Positions 17,551 through 26,815 of a stretch of DNA of 64,000 nucleotides are shown piece by piece (positions within the stretch are counted from its first letter, which is position 1; each line of letters begins with the position of its first letter). Source of the DNA: Flavobacterium aciduliphilum (GTDB taxonomy: Bacteria; Bacteroidota; Bacteroidia; Flavobacteriales; Flavobacteriaceae); the NCBI RefSeq assembly GCF_003268855.1, contig NZ_QLSZ01000003.1, forward strand, positions 183,201 through 247,200, written 5' to 3'. A model generated the notes under the pieces. It was not told where the DNA came from, searched no databases, and saw only the letters and a program-made list of their open reading frames with translations. The translations under genes were made by a program, and so were the position numbers.

Positions 17551-19587
17551 CTACAACAATCCGTTGTACTTCCTAACAAACCATTCCAAACCAAGCAAAA
17601 CTACAAGTCCAATCAATATCCAATACCAATCCAACAATGGGGTATTTTTTACAACTTCTTTTTCAATAGTTTTATACTCTGTATTATCGATTAATTGTTT
17701 AATGAAAGCATCTACTTGATTGGGAAGAACAATAGCTCCTTTCGTTTGTACCGCCAACTGTTTTAACTTAGTTAAATCGGGGTTAACAAATTGCTTTTCA
17801 ATATCAAAATCGATAATTTCAAAATTGCCTGAATAGCTTGTATTGGATTGTAATTCTTTCACCACAAAACTATAACTACCTGGAGTGAGTCCGTCTAAAT
17901 TTACTTTAAAACAATTGGTTGATTTAAGTAAGTCATAATTTTTTACTTGTTTCGTTTTTTTATTCGTCAAAGAAATTGTCAGCTTGGCTTTGTCGTCAAA
18001 TTCATAGTTTTTATTAAAATATTGAGCCGTAATCTCCAAGGCATCTCCATAATTGTAGAAGCGTTCATGGTTAACAATAAGGGACTTTCTAGCATCATTA
18101 GAAGCCAAAAACTGAATTACTTTTGACAAAAACGTATCAAACTTTTCATACGACTTAGTATCTACATAACTTTTAGCACGCCATTTCCATAGGTTTTCAC
18201 CAAATAAAAAGGCATTGCGTTTTCCTAAATTTTCCTCAAAAGCAAATAAAGGGGCTCCAGTATCTACATTGCGAATACGGGATGAAAGCAATGGAATGAG
18301 ATTATTTTTTACTGTGATGTTGCCAAATAAATTCTCTAGGGGAGGAAATCCTTCAAACCCAAAATCATCAAGAGCAAAAAGATTAAAATCAGTATTGTAT
18401 ACCGCCAAATAATCTTCTTTTTGCGATGCCATTTTAAAATCGACTGCCTGTTGCTGCTGATTTAAAAAATTGAAATCGGTATCATTTCCTGTTATAATCC
18501 AAGAGTTAATTTTTAATTTCGCATTACTATCCATTACGCTTTTAAAAGACGCATTAGGTTGGTAGAATATCAGCACATTGTATTTCTGTAAATCACTAAT
18601 AGAATTGGGTTTAAGTATTGTTACTTTACGTTGTGCATTAGATTCAATACTTCGTTTTAAGGCACCTAAATCGGGGTGATTGATCGCTGCAATCAGCGCT
18701 ACTTCTGTCTTTTGTTCTATAATTTCTACAGCAAACTTTTTACTGTTGTTGTAGGTGTTTTTTTCTTTTTCTAGCGAAACAATAGAAGCGGTATACACTT
18801 GAACTCCTGTTCCATTAGCTGGAAGCAAAGCGTTTAAAACCACCGATTTTTTTTCTGGTGTAAACAACACTTTTTCTGTATATAATTTTTCGTTGCCTAT
18901 TGCAATAGAAAATTGAGCCTGCACGTTTTTAGTACCTGCATATTGAAGAAATACTTCTACTGGAAATTTGTTTTTGTGAAAAGCGTATTTATTGACGTTA
19001 ATCCGACTAATTTTTAAGTCTAAATAGGTCGTTGTATCTCCCAAAACAATAGGATATACTTTGTTTTCTTGATCAAAACCAAAAACATAATCCGCTCCTG
19101 TGGTTTGATTCCCATCCGAAAGTAAGGCAGTAACGTACTTAGTATTTTTGTAAATGCTTTTTACATTTTTTGCAGCGGCTTCAAGATTCGTTTGGGTTCC
19201 TTTGAGCGTAATGTCTTCTGTTTTATTCAAAGGCTTACAATCGGCATCAAATGCAAATGCTTGAACGTCAAACTTTCGCTTCAACTCCGAATTGGAAAGC
19301 AATTTTTGACAGATGTCTTGTTGTGTTTTTTTTGCATTAAGATGAAAAATAGAACTCGAATTATCGACCAAAACCGCCAAGGGTGTCTTTTGAACTTCAT
19401 ACGTATGCGAACGAATCATCGGATTAATCAACAGCAATAAAATTCCGAAGACAATTAAAAAGCGTAAAAAAGCCAAGAGCTTAGTAACTTTAAGCAGGCT
19501 CTTAGCTTTATAATAATATTGAAAATAGGATATTCCACCAGCAACAAGTACTGATATTACTAAAAATAAAATGGTCGATGGGTTCAT
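17551..19587 (-). CDS. Membrane protein with von Willebrand A-like domain (BatA/BatB-like)
   Basis: A 678-residue protein with two N-terminal membrane helices (about residues 4-24 and 38-60), a large periplasmic part and a C-terminal helix (about 650-668, WYWILIGLVVLLGLEWFV). Shortly after the second helix comes a VWA-type strand with a MIDAS-like DNSSS (LAVLVDNSSSIFHL), and a GNQTTGADYV segment follows. The layout is typical of Bacteroidetes proteins near the Bat aerotolerance family, but no other bat genes are next to it, so the role is unassigned. Two codons' worth of spacing beyond 27 bases separates it from fabG upstream, suggesting cotranscription. Confidence 0.7.
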   Translation of the reverse strand: MNPSTILFLVISVLVAGGISYFQYYYKAKSLLKVTKLLAFLRFLIVFGILLLLINPMIRSHTYEVQKTPLAVLVDNSSSIFHLNAKKTQQDICQKLLSNSELKRKFDVQAFAFDADCKPLNKTEDITLKGTQTNLEAAAKNVKSIYKNTKYVTALLSDGNQTTGADYVFGFDQENKVYPIVLGDTTTYLDLKISRINVNKYAFHKNKFPVEVFLQYAGTKNVQAQFSIAIGNEKLYTEKVLFTPEKKSVVLNALLPANGTGVQVYTASIVSLEKEKNTYNNSKKFAVEIIEQKTEVALIAAINHPDLGALKRSIESNAQRKVTILKPNSISDLQKYNVLIFYQPNASFKSVMDSNAKLKINSWIITGNDTDFNFLNQQQQAVDFKMASQKEDYLAVYNTDFNLFALDDFGFEGFPPLENLFGNITVKNNLIPLLSSRIRNVDTGAPLFAFEENLGKRNAFLFGENLWKWRAKSYVDTKSYEKFDTFLSKVIQFLASNDARKSLIVNHERFYNYGDALEITAQYFNKNYEFDDKAKLTISLTNKKTKQVKNYDLLKSTNCFKVNLDGLTPGSYSFVVKELQSNTSYSGNFEIIDFDIEKQFVNPDLTKLKQLAVQTKGAIVLPNQVDAFIKQLIDNTEYKTIEKEVVKNTPLLDWYWILIGLVVLLGLEWFVRKYNGLL

Positions 19588-19614
19588 ATCTATCGTTTCG
19601 TCAACACGGTTTTA

Positions 19615-20361
19615 TTAGGTAAGCATCCCTCCACAAACGTTAAGTACTTGTCCAGAAACATACGCACTCATGTCGGAAGCAAAATACAAACAAGTATTGG
19701 CTACATCTTCAGGGGTTCCTCCTCTTTTTAGCGGAATAGAATCCCTCCAACCTTGAACTACTTCTGGACTCAATTTTGCAGTCATTTCTGTTTCAATAAA
19801 CCCAGGCGCAATAGCATTGCAACGAATGTTTCTCGAACCTAATTCAAGTGCGATAGATTTTGTAAAACCTATCATTCCTGCTTTTGAAGCAGCATAGTTT
19901 GCTTGTCCTGCATTTCCCTTTACCCCTACTACACTACTCATATTAACGATAGAACCTTTTCTGTTTTTAAGCATGATTTTTTGAACCGCTTTAGTCATGT
20001 TAAAGACTGATTTTAAATTGACCTCAATTACCTTATCAAAATCTTCTTCACTCATGCGCATCAATAAATTATCTTTTGTGATTCCAGCGTTGTTGATAAG
20101 AATATCTACTGTTCCAAAGTCGGCAACTACAGCATCAACCAATTCTTGTGCTTCATTAAAAACAGCGGCATTCGATTGATATCCTTTTGCTTGTACCCCC
20201 ATGGCTTTCAATTCGTTTTCAAGAACTAGGGCTGATTCGGCCGATGAGCTGTATGTAAAAGCCACTTGGGCGCCATGTTGCGCAAATACTTTGGCAATGC
20301 CACTTCCAATTCCTCTACTCGCACCTGTAATTATTGCTACTTTTCCTTCAAGTAATTTCAT
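19615..20361 (-). CDS. fabG: 3-oxoacyl-[acyl-carrier-protein] reductase
   Basis: A 248-residue short-chain dehydrogenase, the NADPH-dependent ketoreductase of type II fatty acid synthesis. The cofactor motif TGASRGIGSGIA (residues 13-24), NNAG near 89, the catalytic Ser in NMSSVVG, and YxxxK in ANYAASKAG are all present. The C-terminal SGQVLNVCGGM is the usual FabG ending. Its context (a VWA membrane protein downstream) is not informative. The close match to the FabG pattern makes this better than a generic SDR call. Confidence 0.9.
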   Translation of the reverse strand: MKLLEGKVAIITGASRGIGSGIAKVFAQHGAQVAFTYSSSAESALVLENELKAMGVQAKGYQSNAAVFNEAQELVDAVVADFGTVDILINNAGITKDNLLMRMSEEDFDKVIEVNLKSVFNMTKAVQKIMLKNRKGSIVNMSSVVGVKGNAGQANYAASKAGMIGFTKSIALELGSRNIRCNAIAPGFIETEMTAKLSPEVVQGWRDSIPLKRGGTPEDVANTCLYFASDMSAYVSGQVLNVCGGMLT

Positions 20362-20393
20362 GATGTTTATTTTTGTTGTTTAATTTTAAAAGC

Positions 20394-20401
20394 CAAATAT
20401 A
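20394..20401 (-). promoter_or_regulatory. Predicted -7 element for fabG
   Basis: Minus-strand TATATTTG matches TAnnTTTG, 32 bases upstream of the fabG ATG and just beyond the rnpB 3' end; no -33 TTG is clear. Confidence 0.45.
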
Positions 20402-20420
20402 CTTAATTTCAAATAAAAAA

Positions 20421-20752
20421 GCAGACCTGTAAGCCGGATTCTGTTCTTCTTAAAAGGCCTAAACCCTTCAAAAATACCTTATCATTTATCTAGCCTCGAA
20501 ATTACTCTCGAGGTCCATCTTTCTACCCTTCGGCAACGAGCGAGTAACCCTTAAGAGCCGATATACTTGAAATTTCACCGCATAGAGTTTACCTGATTTC
20601 ACTACAGCATTACCTGTACATCCTTTCTGTTGCACTTGTCCTTGCTCGGTTTGAATTGCTTCAAAACGGGCCGACGGATGTTATCCGCTATGCTACTCTT
20701 TGGTGTCCGGACTTTCCTCTTTATTCTACATAAAGCGATAAGGCGGTCTGCG
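20421..20752 (-). ncRNA. rnpB: RNase P RNA (bacterial type A)
   Basis: On the minus strand the RNA begins with GCAGACCGCC and ends in ACAGAATCCGGCTTACAGG then TCTGC. GCAGACC and GGTCTGC form helix P1. The conserved GAGGAAAGTCCGGAC (CR I) near the 5' end and CCGGCTTACAGG-like 3' consensus are diagnostic. A T run (TTTTTTATTTG) immediately after P1 acts as terminator. The 5' end is placed from the promoter box and P1 and may be off by a few bases. It processes precursor tRNA 5' ends. Confidence 0.95.
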
Positions 20753-20755
20753 GGT

Positions 20756-20763
20756 CAAAGATA
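20756..20763 (-). promoter_or_regulatory. Predicted -7 element for rnpB
   Basis: Minus-strand TATCTTTG matches TAnnTTTG and ends only a few bases from the start of helix P1, as expected for a stable RNA without a leader. Confidence 0.6.
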
Positions 20764-20837
20764 ATGAATTGATGCGTATTGGAAATACTTTCGCAAACTT
20801 TTAAAGTTCTAAATTTTTAAACTTTTAAACTTTTACC

Positions 20838-20845
20838 TACATTTG
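20838..20845 (+). promoter_or_regulatory. Predicted -7 element for dnaX
   Basis: TACATTTG matches TAnnTTTG, 17 bases before the dnaX ATG; the transcript leader would be about ten bases. Confidence 0.5.
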
Positions 20846-20862
20846 TAAACCAAATTCAATCT

Positions 20863-22580
20863 ATGGAACAATTTGTAGTCTCTGCTCGTAAATACCGCCC
20901 ACAAACGTTTAAAGATGTTGTTGGCCAACAAGCTATTACAAATACGTTATTAAACGCTATAGAAACCAATCATTTAGCCTCAGCCTTATTGTTTACTGGA
21001 CCAAGAGGTGTTGGAAAAACAACTTGTGCAAGAATCTTAGCTCGAAAAATTAATCAACCTGGTTATGATGATCCTACTGAAGATTTTGCATTCAATGTAT
21101 TTGAATTGGATGCAGCCTCAAACAATTCGGTAGATGATATTAGAAACCTCATAGACCAAGTGCGGATCCCTCCTCAAACGGGTCAATATAAAGTTTATAT
21201 TATTGACGAGGTACACATGCTTTCAACTTCGGCTTTTAATGCCTTTCTAAAAACATTAGAAGAACCGCCAAAGCATGCCATTTTCATCCTAGCTACTACT
21301 GAAAAACACAAAATCTTACCGACCATCTTGTCACGTTGTCAGATTTTTGATTTCAAACGAATCACAGTGAAAGATGCAAAAGAACACTTGGCAGAAGTTG
21401 CTAAAAGTCAAGGTGTTGCTTTTGAAGATGATGCACTGCATATCATTGCACAAAAAGCCGATGGAGCCATGCGCGATGCATTGTCAATCTTCGACAGAGT
21501 GGTGTCCTATTGTGGGACTACCTTAACTCGTCAAGCGGTAACCGAAAACCTGAACGTATTGGATTATGAAACCTATATTAAAATAACCGATCTCGTTCTT
21601 GAAAATAATATTCCTCAAATCCTATTACAGTATAATGACATTCTAGCTAAAGGATTTGACGGACACCATTTCATTGCAGGCTTAGCGAGTCATTTTAGAG
21701 ATTTGTTAGTGTGTAAAAATCCAGCAACTGTATCATTGTTGGAAGTTGGCGAACAAGCGCAACAATTGTACCATGCCCAAGCACACAAATGTCCTTCAGA
21801 TTTGCTTTTGAAAGCTATCGAAATCGCAAATGACTGTGATTTAAAATACAAGACGTCTCAAAATCAACGCTTATTGGTCGAATTGACGTTAATGCAATTG
21901 TGCTCTATCAATTTTGATGGAGAAAAAAAAAAGCTAACTTTATAATTCCGCCTACTTATTTCAAGAATAATACCTATTCGATTACCGAATTAGTAATTCC
22001 TAAAGAAGAACCTACTCCCTCAGCACCTCCTAGTATTGAAACTTCAATAGAAACCCCCATACCAACACCTGTGGTTACTCCGACTCAATCAACACATTCG
22101 GTCACAACAGTTGGTCTGGAAACCAAAATATCAGCCTTATCTTTGTCTAGTATTCGAGCTAAAAAAGAATTACTCGAAGTTCAGAAAAGCACTGTAAAAC
22201 CTACTGAAGAACTTCCAACAGAAGCCTTTACAGAAACACAGATGTTAGAATTTTGGTTTAAATATGCGCAACGATTGAATGATAAAGGACAAATGATTAT
22301 GGAATCGTTATTGCGTATTAGCGATCCTAAATTAGAGGGCACAATCATTCATTACGAACTCCCAAATGAAGGTTCTAAAATTGATTTTGAACGCGCAAAA
22401 CCTGAATTGTTAGGCTATTTACGCGGCCATTTACACAACCACAACATCACAATTGAAGTTACTGTAAATGAAAAAGTACGCACCAAAAATGCCTATACTC
22501 CTCAGGATCGATACAACCGATTGAAAGAAATTAATCCCCATTTGGACTTATTACGAAGAACATTCGATTTGGATTTATAA
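20863..22580 (+). CDS. dnaX: DNA polymerase III subunits tau and gamma; long form requires a -1 frameshift
   Basis: The clamp-loader ATPase gene. The zero frame runs 20863-21945 and encodes 360 residues: Walker A GPRGVGKTT (46-54), DEVH Walker B, SRC motif, and domain III. It stops soon after GEKKKL, giving a gamma-like protein. The rest of tau, about 215 codons with a proline/threonine-rich linker and a C-terminal domain (MLEFWFKYAQRLNDKG...), lies in the -1 frame and ends at 22580. The frames meet at A10-G (21923-21933), which contains A AAA AAG in the phase used by the E. coli dnaX frameshift. Slipping there would give a tau of about 572 residues. The usual zinc-binding Cys cluster of the ATPase domain is absent. 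Confidence 0.9.
21923..21933 (+). promoter_or_regulatory. dnaX slippery sequence (A10-G, -1 frameshift or transcriptional slippage)
   Basis: Zero-frame codons are GAA AAA AAA AAG CTA. The heptamer A AAA AAG (21927-21933) is in phase for a -1 slip, after which GCT AAC begins the open tau frame. A GGAG (21919-21922) lies directly upstream. I see no strong stem-loop in the next 40 bases. Confidence 0.7.
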
Positions 22581-22602
22581 ATCCTTGTGAATTGTTTTTC
22601 TT

Positions 22603-23604
22603 TTAATCGTTTCCTTTTTTCAAGAATTTTAGTAAGCCATTCATATACATTTGTTGGTCGTCATACATACTCATGTGACTTCCTTTCGAACAATATAAAT
22701 ACATTCCTTTGGGAAATTGTGTTGACATCCACTCCATATACTTTGGGTCCATCGTATCATATTGGGCACCTATCACTAAGGTAGGTATCGTGATGTTTTT
22801 TAATTCTTTGGAGACATCCCAATTCGTTAATTTTCCCGAAAGTCCCATTTCACTTGGACCTTGCATGGTTATATAAAGCGATTGATTTAATCTTCCCATA
22901 GATCTTGTTACGGGTTCGGGCCAATCGTTAACGGGTAATCTTAAAATATGTTGGTTGTAATAATGCGCCATCAATAGCTCCATATACTTTGGATTGGAAT
23001 ACTCTTTTTTAGCCTCTAGATCTTGAATTGATTGTAAAACCGTAGGGGTTAACTGCTTTTGTAATACTTTTGAATAGTCCCCATATTTAGGACAACTAGC
23101 CATCATGTTGGAAACAATCATGCCTTTCAAATGATTTTGATACTTCAAAGCATATTGCATAGCTAAAATTCCACCCCAAGAATGACCTAACACATAAAAA
23201 TTATTTTTGTCAAGATGCAATGCAACTCGAACTTGTTCCAATTCTTCTACATATCTTGGTAAATCCCACAATGTAGTATCTTTTGGGTTATCTGAAAAAC
23301 CTGTCCCCAACTGATCATAATAAATAAACTCAATGCCTTCTTTTGGCAAGAAATTCTCCATACACTCAAAGTATTCGTGAGACATCCCTGGTCCACCATT
23401 AAGAAGAAGAAGTTTAACTTTTGGGTTGTTTCCTATACGTTTTGTCCAAACCTGAAATGTTCCTTTTGGAGTCTTAATGGCTACTTTTTGGACACCTCCT
23501 ACTTGTATTCCTACCGAATTTGTTTGAAAATAAATTGATTCTTTTTCTTGTTTTTTACAAGAAATCAGCATTAAAAGAAAAAGAATTAAGACTGTTTTTT
23601 TCAT
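22603..23604 (-). CDS. Proline iminopeptidase-like alpha/beta hydrolase, lipoprotein
   Basis: A 333-residue alpha/beta hydrolase with a lipoprotein signal (MKKTVLILFLLMLISCKK, Cys at the lipobox), so it acts in the envelope. The fold shows LLLLNGGPGMSHEYFE (oxyanion-hole HGGPG-type motif), YYDQLGTGFSDNP, and the nucleophile elbow LGHSWGGILAMQYA. GAQYDTMDP (Asp) and SKGSHMSMYDD (His) complete the triad. The HGGPG and GHSWGG patterns match the proline iminopeptidase (S33) group, which removes N-terminal proline from peptides. It is the third gene after ppk1 and ppx, 8 bases from ppx, though a functional link to polyphosphate is not evident. Confidence 0.85.
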   Translation of the reverse strand: MKKTVLILFLLMLISCKKQEKESIYFQTNSVGIQVGGVQKVAIKTPKGTFQVWTKRIGNNPKVKLLLLNGGPGMSHEYFECMENFLPKEGIEFIYYDQLGTGFSDNPKDTTLWDLPRYVEELEQVRVALHLDKNNFYVLGHSWGGILAMQYALKYQNHLKGMIVSNMMASCPKYGDYSKVLQKQLTPTVLQSIQDLEAKKEYSNPKYMELLMAHYYNQHILRLPVNDWPEPVTRSMGRLNQSLYITMQGPSEMGLSGKLTNWDVSKELKNITIPTLVIGAQYDTMDPKYMEWMSTQFPKGMYLYCSKGSHMSMYDDQQMYMNGLLKFLKKGND

Positions 23605-23612
23605 GATTTTGA

Positions 23613-24503
23613 TTATATTTTGTTATAATACATCGCTTTTACAATACCATCGGAAAGTCCTATTTTAGGAACATAAATTTGACGAGCACCACTCCATTTC
23701 ATGGCATTTAAATAAATTTTTGTGGCTGGAATAATTACATCAGCACGGTCGGTGTTCAACCCTAATTCGGCAATTCTCTGATCGTAGGTTAAAGCACTCA
23801 AATATTGGTATTGAGCATTCAAATACAAATAAGAAAGCGGTTTATCTTGTTGCTTCCCTGAGAGTTTGAATAATTTATTTATATTTCCACCAGAACCTAT
23901 AAGAATAACATGTTCAAACGGTTCACAACTGGCTTTAATCCACTTTTCAATTTCCTCCCACACAATATCATGGACCATATTATTTAGCAAACGAACCGTT
24001 CCGTTTTTAAACGATTTTGACGTAACAAGCTTTCCTTCCGAATACAATGAAAATTCGGTACTTCCTCCTCCTACATCAACAAAAAGATATGTTTTTTCTG
24101 TGGCAATTAAATTATGTAAATCAGATGACGCAATAATAGCCGCTTCTACTTTTCCATCTATGATTTCAATATCAATTCCCGCTTGATTTCTGATAATTTC
24201 TACCACTTCTTTCCCATTGTAGGCTTCACGCATAGCCGATGTTGCACAAGCTTTATAGAGTTCAATTTTATAAACCTGCATCAACAATTTGAAGGCCGAC
24301 ATGGCATCGACCATCCGATTAATATTTTCCTCGGTTATAGTTCCCACGGTAAAAGCATCTTGCCCTAAACGAATAGGCACCCTAATCAAGGAAGACTTAT
24401 TGAACTGAGGTTCTTTTCCTTCTTGTTCTACAATATTAGTAATAAGCAATCGCATGGCATTCGAACCAATATCAATCGCTGCGTATTTTTTTATATTTAT
24501 CAT
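23613..24503 (-). CDS. ppx: Exopolyphosphatase/guanosine pentaphosphate phosphohydrolase family protein
   Basis: A 296-residue Ppx/GppA phosphatase of the short, catalytic-core-only type. The actin-like phosphate loops are visible: AAIDIGSNAMRLLI at the start, and FVDVGGGSTEFSLY near residue 145. ATSAMREAYNG sits near 85 and VILIGSGGNINKL near 200. It would hydrolyse polyphosphate ends or pppGpp. It starts 18 bases after ppk1, so synthesis and breakdown of polyphosphate are encoded together. The C-terminal HD domain of E. coli Ppx is missing, as is common in short bacterial Ppx proteins. Confidence 0.88.
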   Translation of the reverse strand: MINIKKYAAIDIGSNAMRLLITNIVEQEGKEPQFNKSSLIRVPIRLGQDAFTVGTITEENINRMVDAMSAFKLLMQVYKIELYKACATSAMREAYNGKEVVEIIRNQAGIDIEIIDGKVEAAIIASSDLHNLIATEKTYLFVDVGGGSTEFSLYSEGKLVTSKSFKNGTVRLLNNMVHDIVWEEIEKWIKASCEPFEHVILIGSGGNINKLFKLSGKQQDKPLSYLYLNAQYQYLSALTYDQRIAELGLNTDRADVIIPATKIYLNAMKWSGARQIYVPKIGLSDGIVKAMYYNKI

Positions 24504-24521
24504 GAGTATATTACTATAAAA

Positions 24522-26636
24522 CTAGGACACATTTCCTTGTTCATCGTGTAAATTTTTAAAATAATTATACGTTTCATATTGTGCTCGAAATACCGATTCA
24601 TTTTCCTTTCGAATTCGGTATTTGTTATCGAGGTTTTCCGAATGAAAACGTGCTTTTACATTTCCTTTCCACCCAACTTCAAAAGTATCTATGAGTTGTT
24701 TCTTGATATCTTCTTGATAAATTGGGCAGGTTACCTCTACCCTACCATCGAGATTTCTTGTCATAAAATCGGCTGAAGATATAAAGACTTCGGGGTTATT
24801 ATCATTACAAAAAATAAACACGCGAGCATGCTCCAAATAATTGTCTACAATACTAATCGCCTCAATGTTTTCACTCATGCCTTTTACACCCGGAATTAGT
24901 GAACAAATCCCTCTAATTTGAAGTCTCATTTTTACCCCTGCATTACTGGCTTCATACAATTTATCAATCATTTCAAAATCCGAAAGACTATTCATTTTCA
25001 AATTAATGTAAGCGGATTTTCCGGCTAAAGCATGGTTGATTTCACGATCGATGAGTTTGTAAAACCGCGAACGAGAGTAATGGGGAGACACAATCAAATG
25101 CTTATACCGTTGTAGACGGTAATTGATATCGAAAAACTCAAAGATTTTGGAAACATCTTTAAGAATTTGCTGATGACTGGTAAATAACGTCACATCTGTA
25201 TAAACTTTTGCCGTAACTTCATTAAAATTTCCTGTTGAAATAAAGCCATAGCGTTTTGTTTTTCCTTCTTCCAATCGCTCGATGACACAGATTTTACTGT
25301 GCACTTTAAGTCCTTTTATTCCAAAAATCAATTCGATACCCTCTTGTTGCATTTGTTCTGCATAGGAAATGTTACTGGCTTCGTCAAAGCGGGCTTGAAG
25401 CTCAATTTGTACCACTACACGTTTTCCATTTTTGGCAGCGTTGATAAGTGAACTGATGATTTGCGAATTTTTAGCCAATCGATACAACGTTATTTGTATG
25501 GTTGTTACCTTTGGATCTAAAGCGGCTTCTCTCAAAAACTTAATCAAATAGGAATAGGATTGATAGGGTGCATAAACCAAATAATCTTTTTGGGCAATAC
25601 TACTCAAAATACTTCCTTCAAGCGATAAACCCTCTACTAAAAGAGGCGCTTTTTTTGTATACAATAAATCATGACGCCCAAGATTTGGGAAATTCATATA
25701 ATCCCTTCGATTATGGTATCTTCCACCAGGAATAATACTATCAGAAGAATCAATTTTCATGCGATTTAAAAAGAACGAAAGAGTATCTTTTTCCATCGTT
25801 TTATCATAAACAAAACGAACGGGTTCTCCCACACGACGTTCTTTTACAGAAGTAGCGATTTTTTGGAGCATGCTCTTACTCATATCACTATCAATATCGA
25901 GTTGGGCATCTCTAGTAATTTTAATCATGTGTGCCGAGATACTCTCGTACTCAAAAATATTAAAAATGCTGCTTAGATTATAGCGAATCACATCGTCTAG
26001 TAGCATGATGTATTGCTTTTCGCCAATAGAAGGCAGCACCACAACCCTATTGATGTTTTTTGGAATCTCAATCAACGCATACCGTATCTCTTTTTTGCCT
26101 TGTAATACATTTAACAATCGCGACTCTTGGTTTTTCATAACCAACTTAATGGCTAAATATCCTGAAGTGTCTTTAAGCAAAGGGAATTCTGCCAAATCAT
26201 TAAGGATTATCGTCACCAATTCGGGACTCACCTTTTGAATAAAGAAGTCGTGTACAAAGTTTTGATGCTCTTGACAGAGTTCATTTTCATTAACAATAAT
26301 AATATTTTCCTTTTCTAACTGTTTTTCGATAACACTTAGAATGCGTAAACTTTCTGATTGCTGTTTGATAACAATAGCTGTAATATCTTTAACGAGCTGT
26401 TGGGCCGTAATACCCCCTAATAATTTTTCCCCTTTTTTTCCTGTTAAACTCAGCCTTCGAATGGCGGCAAAACGCACTCGGAAAAACTCATCAAGATTAT
26501 TAGAAAATATTCCTAAAAAACGCAACCGTTCTAATAAAGGTACGGTTTCATCGCCTGCTTCTTGAAGGACACGTGCATTGAAGGCCAACCAACTTTTCTC
26601 TCGGTCGATGTATCTATATTTTTTTTCACTTTCCAT
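24522..26636 (-). CDS. ppk1: Polyphosphate kinase 1
   Basis: A 704-residue PPK1, which builds polyphosphate from ATP reversibly. All four domains are present: N (NLDEFFRVR near 47-55), head, C1 and C2. The autophosphorylated histidine is H446 in GLKVHSKICVIE, the second active-site histidine is H603 in NYLEHARVFIF, and STGNFNE follows the first. I start at the ATG at 26636 (MESEKKYRYIDREKSWLAFN); an in-frame ATG nine codons upstream adds an unrelated tail. It leads the ppk1-ppx-hydrolase operon. Confidence 0.93.
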   Translation of the reverse strand: MESEKKYRYIDREKSWLAFNARVLQEAGDETVPLLERLRFLGIFSNNLDEFFRVRFAAIRRLSLTGKKGEKLLGGITAQQLVKDITAIVIKQQSESLRILSVIEKQLEKENIIIVNENELCQEHQNFVHDFFIQKVSPELVTIILNDLAEFPLLKDTSGYLAIKLVMKNQESRLLNVLQGKKEIRYALIEIPKNINRVVVLPSIGEKQYIMLLDDVIRYNLSSIFNIFEYESISAHMIKITRDAQLDIDSDMSKSMLQKIATSVKERRVGEPVRFVYDKTMEKDTLSFFLNRMKIDSSDSIIPGGRYHNRRDYMNFPNLGRHDLLYTKKAPLLVEGLSLEGSILSSIAQKDYLVYAPYQSYSYLIKFLREAALDPKVTTIQITLYRLAKNSQIISSLINAAKNGKRVVVQIELQARFDEASNISYAEQMQQEGIELIFGIKGLKVHSKICVIERLEEGKTKRYGFISTGNFNEVTAKVYTDVTLFTSHQQILKDVSKIFEFFDINYRLQRYKHLIVSPHYSRSRFYKLIDREINHALAGKSAYINLKMNSLSDFEMIDKLYEASNAGVKMRLQIRGICSLIPGVKGMSENIEAISIVDNYLEHARVFIFCNDNNPEVFISSADFMTRNLDGRVEVTCPIYQEDIKKQLIDTFEVGWKGNVKARFHSENLDNKYRIRKENESVFRAQYETYNYFKNLHDEQGNVS

Positions 26637-26750
26637 TTTATACCAATTCCTTATGAAGTACAAAACACTTCTACAATTATATCCTTTTTTTAATCATACA
26701 CTTGAAATGTGCGTTATTCTCAACATTCAAATATATAAAAAATGTATCAT

Positions 26751-26792
26751 AAAAAAAGACTCCTTAATATGCAATACGTATAAAAGGAGTCT
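26751..26792 (-). terminator. Terminator of hutH
   Basis: AGACTCCTT (26757-26765) pairs with AAGGAGTCT (26784-26792); on the minus strand the stem is followed by TTTTTTTATG. It separates hutH from the downstream ppk1. Confidence 0.8.
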
Positions 26793-26815
26793 AACATGAT
26801 GTAACTATTTGATTT

